Assembly: GCA_050633665.1 (NCBI GenBank)
Contig: JBOEGY010000002.1
Coordinates: 372,001-436,000, forward strand
Direction: 5' to 3'
Length of the DNA: 64,000 bases
Source of the DNA: JAUIAI01 sp050633665
GTDB lineage: Bacteria > Pseudomonadota > Gammaproteobacteria > Burkholderiales > Burkholderiaceae_E
In this document: in pieces, positions 53,994 to 62,508 of the stretch
How positions within the stretch are numbered: the stretch's first letter is position 1
How the letters are laid out: every line of letters begins with the position of its first letter
Position numbers and translations under genes: made by a program
The notes under the pieces: model-generated
The model's input: only the letters and a program-made list of their open reading frames with translations
Database searches by the model: none
Told to the model about the DNA's origin: nothing

Positions 53994-54805
53994 TAAGCAG
54001 CTTCTATCTGAGCACTGGTACGCCCGAACCGACGCTCGCGTCCGCTATAGGACTCCAGCGCCTTGGCAAACGCCTCGGCACCGAAATCCGGCCAGTAGGA
54101 ATCCGTGAAATAAAGTTCGGTGTACGCCAGTTGCCACAGCAAAAAATTGCTGATCCGCTGCTCGCCGCCGGTACGGATGAATAAATCCGGTTCCGGCGCG
54201 TAAGCCATGGACAAATGCTCGGCCAATAACTCCTCTGGAATTGCCTGCTGGTTGTCAGGGTCGGCAAACTCAGGGTGTTTGATCATGACTTGTTTCATCG
54301 CCTGCAGGATGTCCCAGCGCCCGCCGTAGTTGGCGGCAATCGTCAACACCAAGCCTTTATTCTGAGCAGTCCGGTGCTCGGCCTGCTTGATCAACTCGCG
54401 CAAACGGGGTTCGAATGATGTCAGTTCGCCGACCACTTTTAGCCGAATATCGTTGGCCCGCAACTGCGCGATTTCTCGCTCAAGGGCACGGACAAACAGA
54501 CTCATCAAAATGGAAACTTCGTCTTGCGGGCGACGCCAGTTCTCAGAACTGAACGCGAACAATGTCACATAGCGCACGCCTGCGGCGGCAGCCGCTTCGA
54601 TGGTCCGGCGCACCGCTTCGACACCTTTGACGTGTCCGGCGGCACGCGGCAACCGGCGCTGCGTGGCCCATCGACCATTGCCATCCATGATGATCGCAAC
54701 ATGTTGCGGTACATCGTTTGTCTCAGGCAAGGTTTCGGTTGAGCTTTTATGCACGAGAATATTGAAATCCAGCCCGCGATTCCCGTCTCCGGCAGCCAGA
54801 GTCAC
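53993..54805 (-). CDS. uppS: Undecaprenyl diphosphate synthase
   Basis: A 270-residue cis-prenyltransferase that makes the C55 carrier lipid for cell-wall and O-antigen synthesis. HVAIIMDGNGRWA supplies the catalytic Asp, followed by FAFSSENWRRP and DLFIRTGGEQRISNFLLWQ. The start is GTG 54805; relatives begin close to the VPQHVAIIMDG block, so about 25 N-terminal residues may be extra and the true start may lie downstream. Confidence 0.94.
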   Translation of the reverse strand: MTLAAGDGNRGLDFNILVHKSSTETLPETNDVPQHVAIIMDGNGRWATQRRLPRAAGHVKGVEAVRRTIEAAAAAGVRYVTLFAFSSENWRRPQDEVSILMSLFVRALEREIAQLRANDIRLKVVGELTSFEPRLRELIKQAEHRTAQNKGLVLTIAANYGGRWDILQAMKQVMIKHPEFADPDNQQAIPEELLAEHLSMAYAPEPDLFIRTGGEQRISNFLLWQLAYTELYFTDSYWPDFGAEAFAKALESYSGRERRFGRTSAQIEAA

Positions 54806-54824
54806 AGCCGCCAGACAGAAACCG

Positions 54825-55385
54825 TCAGACTGTCATGATCTCCTGTTCCTTGGATTCGATGATCTTGTCGATTTCGGCAATACTGCGATCGGTGAGTTTC
54901 TGAACCGACTCCTGCCCGCGCCGCTCTTCGTCTTCAGAGACTTCTTTGTCTTTGACGAGTCGCTTGAATTGATCATTCGCATCACGACGCAGATTGCGCA
55001 CCGCAACTTTCGCCTGTTCGCCATCATTGCGAACAACCTTGGTCAGCTCTTTGCGTCGCTCTTCAGAAAGCGGCGGCATCGGAACGCGCAGCAGATCGCC
55101 CATTGCAGCCGGATTCAGCCCCAGATCTGATTCTCGAATCGCTTTGTCGATCACAGCGGTCATGTTTTTTTCCCAGGCAGTCACACCAACGGTCCGAGAA
55201 TCGATCAAGGTGACATTGGCTACCTGCGATACCGGCACCATCGACCCGTAGTATTCGACCTGGACGTGGTCAAGAATTCCGGTACTCGCCCGACCCGTGC
55301 GAATCTTGGTCAGGGCCAGTTTCAGGGACTCGATTGACTTGAGCATCTTGGCTTCCGATGCCTGAGAAATTTCGGCAATACTCAT
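54825..55385 (-). CDS. frr: Ribosome recycling factor
   Basis: A 186-residue factor that, with EF-G, splits post-termination ribosomes. The three-helix bundle and beta domain are recognised by LKLALTKIRTGRASTGILD, VEYYGSMVPVSQVANVT, IDKAIRESDLGLNP and PMPPLSEERRKEL. The length is standard. It lies 31 bp after pyrH in the conserved rpsB-tsf-pyrH-frr order. Confidence 0.97.
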   Translation of the reverse strand: MSIAEISQASEAKMLKSIESLKLALTKIRTGRASTGILDHVQVEYYGSMVPVSQVANVTLIDSRTVGVTAWEKNMTAVIDKAIRESDLGLNPAAMGDLLRVPMPPLSEERRKELTKVVRNDGEQAKVAVRNLRRDANDQFKRLVKDKEVSEDEERRGQESVQKLTDRSIAEIDKIIESKEQEIMTV

Positions 55386-55416
55386 GCTGCCTCCGCAAAC
55401 AGGGTCAGGTCAACGC

Positions 55417-56157
55417 TCAGAGGTGGACATGGGTGCCCTCGTCGGCTCCCGAAATCACCCGCTTCAACGCACCTTCTTTCAAAATAGAAAAGACATTAAT
55501 TGGCAGTCCCTGATCGCGACAAAGCGCAAAAGCGGTCGCGTCCATGACTTTCAGGTTCTCACCAATGGCCTGATCAAAACTAATACTCGAATACCGGGTT
55601 GCCTCGGGGAACCGGTTGGGATCGGCATTGTAGATGCCATCAACTTTGGTCGCCTTGACAACAATTTCGGCACCAATTTCTGCGCCACGCAGCGCGGCCG
55701 CCGTATCGGTAGTAAAGAATGGGTTACCCGTTCCGGCAGCAAAAATCAACACTTTGCCTTCTTCAAGGTAACGCAAGGCCTTGGGCCGAATATAAGGCTC
55801 AACCACTTGCTCGATCTTGAGGGCCGATTGCACCCGCGCAGCGACGCCAGCCTGGCGGAAAGCGTCCTGCAGTGCCAGCGCATTCATGACGGTCGCGAGC
55901 ATCCCCATGTAGTCGGCGGTCGCGCGATCCATTCCCGCTGCGCCAAGAGCAACACCGCGAAAAATGTTACCGCCGCCAATAACGACCGCAACCTCGACAC
56001 CCGAACTGGCAATGTCGCTAATTTCGGCAACCATTCGGCCCATGGTTTCCTGATTGATGCCGTAGGCATCATCGCCCATCAAGGACTCGCCCGAAAGCTT
56101 TAGTAGTACTCGCTTATAGCCTGCCGGCTTTTCCTTCGGGTTATTCACTATCATCAA
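55417..56157 (-). CDS. pyrH: Uridylate kinase
   Basis: A 246-residue bacterial UMP kinase of the amino acid kinase fold. RVLLKLSGESLMGDDAYGI starts the ATP-binding part, VVIGGGNIFRG follows, and the DRATADYMGMLATVMNALAL block is diagnostic. It converts UMP to UDP and is usually feedback-inhibited by UTP. It lies between tsf and frr. Confidence 0.97.
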   Translation of the reverse strand: MMIVNNPKEKPAGYKRVLLKLSGESLMGDDAYGINQETMGRMVAEISDIASSGVEVAVVIGGGNIFRGVALGAAGMDRATADYMGMLATVMNALALQDAFRQAGVAARVQSALKIEQVVEPYIRPKALRYLEEGKVLIFAAGTGNPFFTTDTAAALRGAEIGAEIVVKATKVDGIYNADPNRFPEATRYSSISFDQAIGENLKVMDATAFALCRDQGLPINVFSILKEGALKRVISGADEGTHVHL

Positions 56158-56179
56158 GACCTTTGAAGTTCAAACACGG

Positions 56180-56202
56180 CCGGTGTTTACAGCAAACACC
56201 GG
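56180..56202 (-). terminator. Hairpin between tsf and pyrH
   Basis: A perfect 9-bp stem, CCGGTGTTT and AAACACCGG with a 5-base loop, lies 33 bases after the tsf stop on the minus strand. The bases after it are not a clean U-tract, so it may be an attenuator, an mRNA stabiliser or a weak terminator that lowers expression of pyrH. Confidence 0.45.
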
Positions 56203-56235
56203 GGCATACCGACAAAGTGCCGAAGCACGGGCGAA

Positions 56236-57123
56236 TTAACGACCGGCAGCAGCGGCCTGAGCTGCCACTTCTGCAGCAAAGTCAGCGGTTTGTTTCTCAA
56301 TACCTTCACCGACCACATACAGGGTGAAGCTTGCGACTTCTGCCTTGTTTTGGGTCAGCAGTTTTTCGACCGACAGTTTGTCGTCTTTCACGAACGGCTG
56401 GCCCAGCAAGGTCACTTCTTTTAGATACTTGGCAATCGTGCCTTCAACCATCTTCTCGACGATCTCGGGCGGCTTGCCAGATTCGGCTGCCTTAGCTTTG
56501 GCGACTGAGCGCTCGCGCTCGATGTCTTGCTCGGGCACACCGGTACGGTCCAGCGACTTGGGTTTGGTCGCAGCGATATGCATGGCCAGGTCTTTGCCCA
56601 GCTGTGCGTCGCCACCAACCAGATCCAGGAGCACCCCGATCTTGCTGCCGCCGTGAATATATGACGAGAACCGGCCTTTGGCTTCAACCCGCTCAAACCG
56701 ACGCAAGGTCATATTCTCGCCGATCTTGCCAATCAGCGCCGTACGCGTGTCTTCAACCGATTTGCCGTCAATCGTCAGCGCAGACAAAGCGCTGATATCA
56801 GCCGGCTGCTGATCGATAACCAGTTTGGCGCAAGCGTCAGAGAACGCCAGAAAATCGTCGTTCTTGGCAACAAAGTCGGTTTCGCAGTTGATCTCCAGGA
56901 TTGAGGCAACTTTTTCGTCCGCGCTCAACTGAATAACCACCAGACCCTCGGACGCTACCCGCCCGGCCGCCTTATTGGCTTTGCTACCGAGCTTGACCCG
57001 CAAAAGCTCTTCTGCTTTTGCCATGTCGCCGTCGGCCTCGGTCAACGCTTTTTTGCACTCCATCATGGGCGCGTCGGTCTTGACCCGCAAGTCTTTGACC
57101 ATCGATGCCGTGATTGCAGTCAT
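56236..57123 (-). CDS. tsf: Elongation factor Ts
   Basis: A 295-residue exchange factor for EF-Tu. The N-terminal UBA-like domain contains VKDLRVKTDAPMMECKKAL and the core has the EF-Tu contact CETDFVAKNDDF. Length and layout are standard. The ATG follows AAGGAAG. It lies about 100 bp after rpsB, with a hairpin in between. Confidence 0.97.
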   Translation of the reverse strand: MTAITASMVKDLRVKTDAPMMECKKALTEADGDMAKAEELLRVKLGSKANKAAGRVASEGLVVIQLSADEKVASILEINCETDFVAKNDDFLAFSDACAKLVIDQQPADISALSALTIDGKSVEDTRTALIGKIGENMTLRRFERVEAKGRFSSYIHGGSKIGVLLDLVGGDAQLGKDLAMHIAATKPKSLDRTGVPEQDIERERSVAKAKAAESGKPPEIVEKMVEGTIAKYLKEVTLLGQPFVKDDKLSVEKLLTQNKAEVASFTLYVVGEGIEKQTADFAAEVAAQAAAAGR

Positions 57124-57151
57124 TGAATACTTCCTTCACTTGATTGATTTC

Positions 57152-57191
57152 CGCCCACAAGCTCTTCGGGAGACAAAGAGGCTTGTGGGCG
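57152..57191 (-). ncRNA. Long hairpin between rpsB and tsf
   Basis: CGCCCACAAG-CTCTT pairs with AAGAG-GCTTGTGGGCG around a 9-base loop, giving a stem of about 15 bp with one bulged base. No U-tract follows, so it is not a classical terminator. It lies between the coupled S2 and EF-Ts genes and may tune their ratio by partial termination or by protecting the rpsB message. Confidence 0.45.
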
Positions 57192-57223
57192 TCAGGTTAG
57201 ATTGTTTACCGCTTACTGGTCTA

Positions 57224-57967
57224 TCAGGACTCTTCCACTTCAACAAAATCGTCCTGACCTTCTTCCGGTGCGACTATTTCTTGCAATGAAGCTGACTTGC
57301 CCGCCAGGATGGCATCGGCTGCGCCTTGTGCATACAGCTTGATGGCACGGCCGGAGTCATCATTACCAGGAATGACGTAATCGACATCGAGGGGGGAGTG
57401 GTTGGTGTCAACGACGGCAATAATGGGAATACCCAGTTTGCGAGCTTCGGTGACAGCAATTTTATGGAAGCCGACGTCAATGACGAACAAGGCGTCCGGC
57501 AGACCGTTCATGTCTTTGATACCGCCCAGACTACGGGTAAGTTTCTCGTGCTCGCGGGTGAACATGAGAGCCTCTTTCTTGGGCATACGCTCAAGACCGC
57601 CATCCTCAATCGTTGCATCCATGTCGCGCAGACGCTTGATCGAAGCTTTCACTGTCTTGAAGTTGGTCAACATGCCACCAAGCCAGCGCTGGTCAACATA
57701 AGGCATTCCAGCCCGGCTGGCCTCTTCGGCGATCACTTCACGAGCCTGACGCTTGGTGCCGACGAACAGGATCGAGCCCTTGTTGGCTGCCAGCTTACCC
57801 ATGTAGTTCATGGCGTCCTGGAACAACACAACGGTCTGCTCCAGGTTGATGATGTGAATCTTGTTCCGGTGGCCAAAGATGTATTGCGACATCTTGGGGT
57901 TCCAGTAACGTGTCTGGTGACCGAAATGGACACCAGCTTCCAGCATTTGCCGCATGGATACGGACAT
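57224..57967 (-). CDS. rpsB: 30S ribosomal protein S2
   Basis: A 247-residue ribosomal protein. ATG 57967, with TGGAG 9 bases before, gives the standard start MSVSMRQMLEAGVHFGHQTRYWNP; a longer frame to 58066 is not supported by family length. IINLEQTVVLFQDA, FVGTKRQAREVI and RWLGGMLTNFKTVKASI are typical. The C-terminus is acidic. It is the first gene of the long minus-strand block and divergent from map. Confidence 0.97.
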   Translation of the reverse strand: MSVSMRQMLEAGVHFGHQTRYWNPKMSQYIFGHRNKIHIINLEQTVVLFQDAMNYMGKLAANKGSILFVGTKRQAREVIAEEASRAGMPYVDQRWLGGMLTNFKTVKASIKRLRDMDATIEDGGLERMPKKEALMFTREHEKLTRSLGGIKDMNGLPDALFVIDVGFHKIAVTEARKLGIPIIAVVDTNHSPLDVDYVIPGNDDSGRAIKLYAQGAADAILAGKSASLQEIVAPEEGQDDFVEVEES

Positions 57968-58150
57968 ATTAAAACTCCAGTTTGGGTTCATTCTGACAGT
58001 CGCGGGCTGGTCTTTTATAAGCAGGCGATAGGAAAAGTGCCCTACCGTGCTCTGACCGAAATACACGCCGCGGTTTCAATCAACACAAGATCAAATCCGG
58101 CGACGCGACCCAAAACCCTGCGATCTGCGCGATTTACTTCTAAAAACTCA

Positions 58151-58194
58151 ACGATTTACTGCAAACTACGATTTACTGCAAACTTTTACTGCAA
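58151..58194 (+). repeat. 17-bp tandem repeat, 2.6 copies
   Basis: ACGATTTACTGCAAACT occurs exactly at 58151-58167 and 58168-58184, and a partial third copy (TTTACTGCAA) follows at 58185-58194. The copies lie in the rpsB upstream region. On the minus strand each brings a TTGCAG hexamer; two copies place TTGCAG 17 bases from TAAATC, a weak promoter-like spacing. Confidence 0.7.
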
Positions 58195-58216
58195 CCTAAT
58201 TATCTGCGCGCTCAGT

Positions 58217-58258
58217 AGGCGGTCGCTCATTACCAGGCGGTCGATCACTAGGCGGTCG
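58217..58258 (+). repeat. Triplicated AGGCGGTCG element
   Basis: AGGCGGTCG occurs at 58217-58225, 58235-58243 and 58250-58258, with similar flanks (the last two continue as ATCA). Spacing is 18 and 15 bases. It is short and could be slippage or a regulator binding array upstream of map. Confidence 0.5.
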
Positions 58259-58317
58259 ATCATCACGCAACCTCGCCGCCTCATACTCCGTCCGCAACGC
58301 GTGCGCTTCAGATAACC

Positions 58318-58323
58318 TATAAT
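58318..58323 (+). promoter_or_regulatory. Perfect -10 box immediately before map
   Basis: TATAAT ends six bases before the map ATG at 58330, so transcription would start at or within a base or two of the initiation codon. No ribosome binding site lies between. No good -35 box is seen 16-18 bases upstream. Confidence 0.5.
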
Positions 58324-58329
58324 CTTAAC

Positions 58330-59139
58330 ATGTCAGCAGAGATAAAATCACCAGAAGATATCGAGGCCATGCGCATCGCCGGGCGACTAGCGTCTGAAGT
58401 CCTTGATTACATTGAGCCGTTCGTCGTACCAGGAGTCACCACCGGGGAGCTGGACAAGTTGTGCCATGACTACATGGTTGACGTTCAGGGCACCATCCCC
58501 GCCACACTGGGCTATGCGCCGCCAGGCTATACCCCTTATCCGGCGTCCATTTGCACCTCGGTCAACCACACAGTCTGTCACGGCATTCCGGGCGATAAGA
58601 AACTCAAAAGCGGCGATGTCGTCAATATCGACGTTACCGTCATCCGGAATGGCTTTCACGGCGATACCAGCAGGATGTTTTACGCTGGCGCACCGTCCAT
58701 CGCCTCACACCGACTCTGTGAGCTGACCCGGGAATGCATGTGGCTTGGCATAGACGTCATCAAGCCTGGCGCAAAACTTGGCGATATCGGCCATGCAATT
58801 CAGGTTCATGCTGAGTCAGCAGGCTTTTCGGTAGTCCGCGAATTCTGCGGTCATGGGATCGGCCGCCGGTTTCATGAAGAACCCCAGATTCTCCATTATG
58901 GCCGACCAGGTACCGGCATGGAGCTCCAACCGGGCATGATTTTCACCGTCGAGCCGATGATCAACGCGGGCCGCCGCGAGGTCCGCGAAATGTCCGATGG
59001 CTGGACGATCGTCACCCGTGACCGCAGCCTGTCGGCCCAGTGGGAGCATACGGTCCTCGTGACGGAGACCGGATACGATGTCCTGACGGTTTCTGAAAAA
59101 GCCCCCGGAAAGCCTGAGCTTTTGTCCAAGACCGCTTAA
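58330..59139 (+). CDS. map: Methionine aminopeptidase, type I
   Basis: A 269-residue metalloenzyme that removes initiator methionine. The five metal ligands are in place: D101 (NIDVTV), D112 (HGDTSRMF), H175 (CGHGIGRRFHEEP), E208 (TVEPM) and E239 (QWEHT). The N-terminus MSAEIKSPEDIEAMRIAGRL matches relatives, fixing the start at 58330. No Shine-Dalgarno sequence precedes it, and the upstream -10 box suggests a leaderless message. It is divergent from rpsB and 41 bp before glnD. Confidence 0.97.
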   Translation: MSAEIKSPEDIEAMRIAGRLASEVLDYIEPFVVPGVTTGELDKLCHDYMVDVQGTIPATLGYAPPGYTPYPASICTSVNHTVCHGIPGDKKLKSGDVVNIDVTVIRNGFHGDTSRMFYAGAPSIASHRLCELTRECMWLGIDVIKPGAKLGDIGHAIQVHAESAGFSVVREFCGHGIGRRFHEEPQILHYGRPGTGMELQPGMIFTVEPMINAGRREVREMSDGWTIVTRDRSLSAQWEHTVLVTETGYDVLTVSEKAPGKPELLSKTA

Positions 59140-59180
59140 CGCGGGCCAACCCCTATCGTGTTTAAACCGGGAGCCTCACC

Positions 59181-61757
59181 GTGAGCGACCAGACCCTGCA
59201 AATTGACCCAACCGTCTGGCGCGAACAATATGCGGCCCAGCGCGAACACCTGATTGAGCGCTTCCGCGAAGACCGGGACCCGGCAGGCATCACCAGCGGC
59301 ATTAGTAAAGCCGCCGACGCGGCTCTGGGCAAACTGTGGCGCGAATGTGAGCTAGACGACGGCGCCGCTCTGTTCGCTGTTGGCGGCTACGGTCGCGGTG
59401 AACTGTTCCCGCACTCTGATGTAGATCTCCTCGTCCTGATCAAAGAGCCTCCAGCCGGTGAGTTTGCCCACCGGATCGAAGCTTTCGTCGGTGGCTGCTG
59501 GGATCTGGGTATGGCAATCGGCCACTCCGTTCGTACCGTCGAGGAATGTGTCAGCGAGCAAGAAGCCGACATAACCGTTCAAACCGCACTGTTTGAGCGG
59601 CGCATGCTCACAGGCAGCAGAAAACTCGCGGCAGAGCTCGATACTGCACTGCTGAACACTCCGGACCCGAGCGACTTCTTTTCGGCGAAAACGGCTGAGA
59701 TGCGGCAACGCCATCAAAAGTTCGTGAACACGCCATACAGTCTTGAGCCTAATACCAAGGAGAGCCCTGGTGGGCTGCGGGATTTGCAAACCCTCCGCTG
59801 GGTCGCCTGCGCGGCGGGTCTGGGCAAAACCTGGTCCGCGCTCACGACTAGCGGCCTGGTCACAGCCAGTGAATTACAAATGCTACGCCACAATGAGCGC
59901 CAGATCCGGCGCATCCGGACGGCTTTGCATATTTGTGCAGACCGCTGTGAAGACAGACTGATTTTTGACTTGCAAGGGACAGTGGCAGACCTGCTCGGCT
60001 ATACAGACCGACAGGGGCGCCGAGCCTCCGAGCAGTTGATGCAGCGCTACTACCGCGCCGCCAAAACCGTCACCCAGCTCACGACCATCTTGCTGCAGAA
60101 CATTGATGAGCGACTCAGCGATCGCGAAGATGTGCCTTCCGAACCGCTGGACGAAGAGTTCTGCAGTCGCGACCGTTTGTTGGAGCCTCGCGATCTTGAA
60201 GTGTTCAAACGCGAACCCGCCGCGATTTTTCGGGCGTTTCTGCACCTTCAGAAGCAGTCTAGCCTGCGCGGCATGACCACCGCCACCTGGCGCGCCATGT
60301 GGAACGCGAGAACCCTCATCGACGCCTCGTTCCGCCGCGACAAATCGAACCGAGCGTTGTTCATGGAAATCCTTCAGGCACCACGCGGCGTGACCCATGC
60401 ACTGCGCTGGATGAACAAGTGGTCGATTCTGGGTCACTACCTGCCGGCTTTCCGACGCATTGTGGGTCGGATGCAGCATGACTTGTTCCATGTTTACACG
60501 GTTGACCAACACATCATGACCGTGGTCCGCAATCTGCGACGCTTTGAAATCCCGGAGCATGCCCATGAATTTCCGGTGTGCAGCCAGTTAATGGCCGGTG
60601 TAGAGCGGCCTTGGGTCCTGGTAGTAGGCGCACTGTTTCATGATATTGCCAAAGGGCGTGGTGGTGATCACTCCGTGCTGGGCGCCGTCGATGCCCGTCG
60701 GTTCTGTCGTCAGCACAGCATGGATACTGAAGCGACGGAATTGGTCGTCTTCCTGGTTGAGCACCACCTGACCATGTCGACTGTCGCCCAGAAGAAAGAC
60801 CTGACAGATCCAGAAACCATTGCGGAATTCGCCAAGATTGTCGAAACCGAAGATCGCCTGATCGCCCTTTATCTGCTGACCGTGGCTGATATCCGAGGCA
60901 CCAGTCCGAAAGTCTGGAATGGCTGGAAAGCGAAACTTCTGGTGGACTTGTTCCGGGCGACCAAACGGTATCTGGCCGGCGATCAACCTGATAATGCAGA
61001 ACGAATCGGCGCCCGTCGTCGCGAAGCCATTCGCATCCTGGACTTGTATGCAATCCACGCAAGCGTTTACGAACCATTCTGGAAAGAACTGGATATCGGT
61101 TATTTTCTGAAAACCGAAGGCCAGGATATGGCCTGGCACGCCCGCGTCCTCGGGCCGCACGTCAACAGCAAAGACCCGATTGTGCAGTCAAGAGTCGCGC
61201 CATTCGGCGAAGGTTTTCAAGTCTGCGTTTACGTCCCTGACCATGAAGACTTATTCAGCCGGCTGTGCGGGTTTTTCGACTCTGCAAATCTATCCATCCT
61301 TGACGCGCAGATTCACACGACTCAAACCGGCTATGCGCTGGATACTTTCCTGGTCGTGGACCGGTTAGGCGAAACCTCGTATCGCCAGAGGCTGGCATTG
61401 GTTGAGCACGATCTGACAAACACGCTGAAACAGCGGCCCACACTAAAACCTCCTTCCCGATTCCGCCCGTCCAGAAGATCGCGCTCGTTCCCGATCAAAC
61501 CGACCGTCAGCCTGATGGCGGACACTCATCAAGAGCGTTATCTGCTCACCGTGGTTGCCAACGACCGCCCTGGTTTACTGTATTCAATCGCCCTGATTCT
61601 GGCCCGTCACGGAATTTCCATCTACATTGCCCGAATCATGACCCTGGGCGAAAGAGTTGAAGATACCTTCGTGATTGACGGGTTTGCCTTGACCAACCCA
61701 AAACAGCAATTGCATATTGAAGCAGAACTCCTGGCCAACCTCAAACTACCGGTCTAA
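59181..61757 (+). CDS. glnD: [Protein-PII] uridylyltransferase/uridylyl-removing enzyme
   Basis: An 858-residue nitrogen sensor that uridylylates PII when glutamine is low and deuridylylates it when glutamine is high. The nucleotidyltransferase site is GGYGRGELFPHSDVDLL (68-84), with D80 and D82. The HD hydrolase domain has LFHDIAKGRGGDHS near 485. Two C-terminal ACT domains bind glutamine (about 685-745 and 789-858, the second beginning RYLLTVVANDRPGLLY). The start is GTG 59181 with GGGAG before it. The stop overlaps the stop of the convergent phosphorylase gene. Confidence 0.96.
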   Translation: MSDQTLQIDPTVWREQYAAQREHLIERFREDRDPAGITSGISKAADAALGKLWRECELDDGAALFAVGGYGRGELFPHSDVDLLVLIKEPPAGEFAHRIEAFVGGCWDLGMAIGHSVRTVEECVSEQEADITVQTALFERRMLTGSRKLAAELDTALLNTPDPSDFFSAKTAEMRQRHQKFVNTPYSLEPNTKESPGGLRDLQTLRWVACAAGLGKTWSALTTSGLVTASELQMLRHNERQIRRIRTALHICADRCEDRLIFDLQGTVADLLGYTDRQGRRASEQLMQRYYRAAKTVTQLTTILLQNIDERLSDREDVPSEPLDEEFCSRDRLLEPRDLEVFKREPAAIFRAFLHLQKQSSLRGMTTATWRAMWNARTLIDASFRRDKSNRALFMEILQAPRGVTHALRWMNKWSILGHYLPAFRRIVGRMQHDLFHVYTVDQHIMTVVRNLRRFEIPEHAHEFPVCSQLMAGVERPWVLVVGALFHDIAKGRGGDHSVLGAVDARRFCRQHSMDTEATELVVFLVEHHLTMSTVAQKKDLTDPETIAEFAKIVETEDRLIALYLLTVADIRGTSPKVWNGWKAKLLVDLFRATKRYLAGDQPDNAERIGARRREAIRILDLYAIHASVYEPFWKELDIGYFLKTEGQDMAWHARVLGPHVNSKDPIVQSRVAPFGEGFQVCVYVPDHEDLFSRLCGFFDSANLSILDAQIHTTQTGYALDTFLVVDRLGETSYRQRLALVEHDLTNTLKQRPTLKPPSRFRPSRRSRSFPIKPTVSLMADTHQERYLLTVVANDRPGLLYSIALILARHGISIYIARIMTLGERVEDTFVIDGFALTNPKQQLHIEAELLANLKLPV

Positions 61758-62494
61758 GCGGTTTTGCACACCGCGGCGATGATGGTTCGCACCCGGCCCA
61801 TCGTTTGATCGAGAATCGGGCCGATTGCGTCAAGGGAGATTGCCTTGCGGCTATCCCCCAGCCCGGCAGCATGATTGGCGACGACCGCGAGGGTTGCATA
61901 TGGCACAGCCTGCTCGCGCGCCAGCGCGGCTTCCGGCATTCCCGTCATGCCAACCAGATCACACCCATCCCGTTTCATTCGTTCTATTTCTGCTGCGGTC
62001 TCCAGGCGCGGGCCTTGCGTGCAGCCATAGGTACCGCCATCGATGAACGACTCACCAGCGGCGGCCGCCGCTGCGGCAAACCGGCTACGCATGCCTGAGT
62101 CGTAGGGTTCGGTGAAATCAATATGCGTGACCGGTTCGTCAGGGCTGTCAAAGTAGGTATTGTTGCGATCGTAGGTGTAGTCAATCAGTTGATCTGGTAT
62201 GACGATTGTGCCGGGGCCGCAATCGTCCCGAATGCCACCGACAGTAGCCACCGAGATGATCCCGCTGACGCCCATTTCTTTCAGCGCCCAGATATTGGCG
62301 CGATAGTTGATTCGATGCGGCGCCAGCGTATGTCCGTAACCGTGCCGGGCCAGGAAAACCAGTTCGACGCCGTCGAGCTCTCCGATGGTCAACGCGCAAG
62401 ACGGATCGCCCCATGGTGTCCTGGCCACCTGACGCCGGCTATTGGTCAGCCCCGCTAGTTTGGCCAGACCGCTTCCACCAATAACCGCAAACAT
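61754..62494 (-). CDS. mtnP: S-methyl-5'-thioinosine/thioadenosine phosphorylase
   Basis: A 246-residue purine phosphorylase of the MTAP/MTIP family, which salvages the methylthio by-product of polyamine synthesis. FAVIGGSGLAKL supplies the phosphate-binding start, ARHGYGHTLAPHRINYRAN the central block, and VGMTGMPEAALARE the base-binding part. The ending resembles the Pseudomonas methylthioinosine phosphorylase more than human MTAP, so 5'-methylthioinosine is the likelier substrate; this is inference. The gene is 14 bases after ligA on the same strand. Confidence 0.88.
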   Translation of the reverse strand: MFAVIGGSGLAKLAGLTNSRRQVARTPWGDPSCALTIGELDGVELVFLARHGYGHTLAPHRINYRANIWALKEMGVSGIISVATVGGIRDDCGPGTIVIPDQLIDYTYDRNNTYFDSPDEPVTHIDFTEPYDSGMRSRFAAAAAAAGESFIDGGTYGCTQGPRLETAAEIERMKRDGCDLVGMTGMPEAALAREQAVPYATLAVVANHAAGLGDSRKAISLDAIGPILDQTMGRVRTIIAAVCKTA

Positions 62495-62508
62495 CAGATT
62501 TTCTCCTG

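Larger units (their letters stand above)
57968..58329. other. Divergent rpsB/map intergenic region
   Basis: About 360 bp without a gene. It contains the rpsB leader (with a TATAAA box on the minus strand at 58014-58019 as one possible promoter element), two short tandem-repeat clusters (58151-58194 and 58217-58258) and the map -10 box at its right end. An autoregulatory S2 leader is possible here, since S2 represses its own operon in proteobacteria, but I cannot confirm the fold. Confidence 0.6.

Noticed and set aside
58151..58258. A small CRISPR array
   Set aside because: The units are tandem or only 6-9 bases apart, with no spacers of uniform length and no cas genes.
57326..58315. A 329-codon frame antisense to rpsB and its leader
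   Set aside because: It spans a ribosomal protein gene and a repeat-bearing non-coding gap and lacks any family motif.
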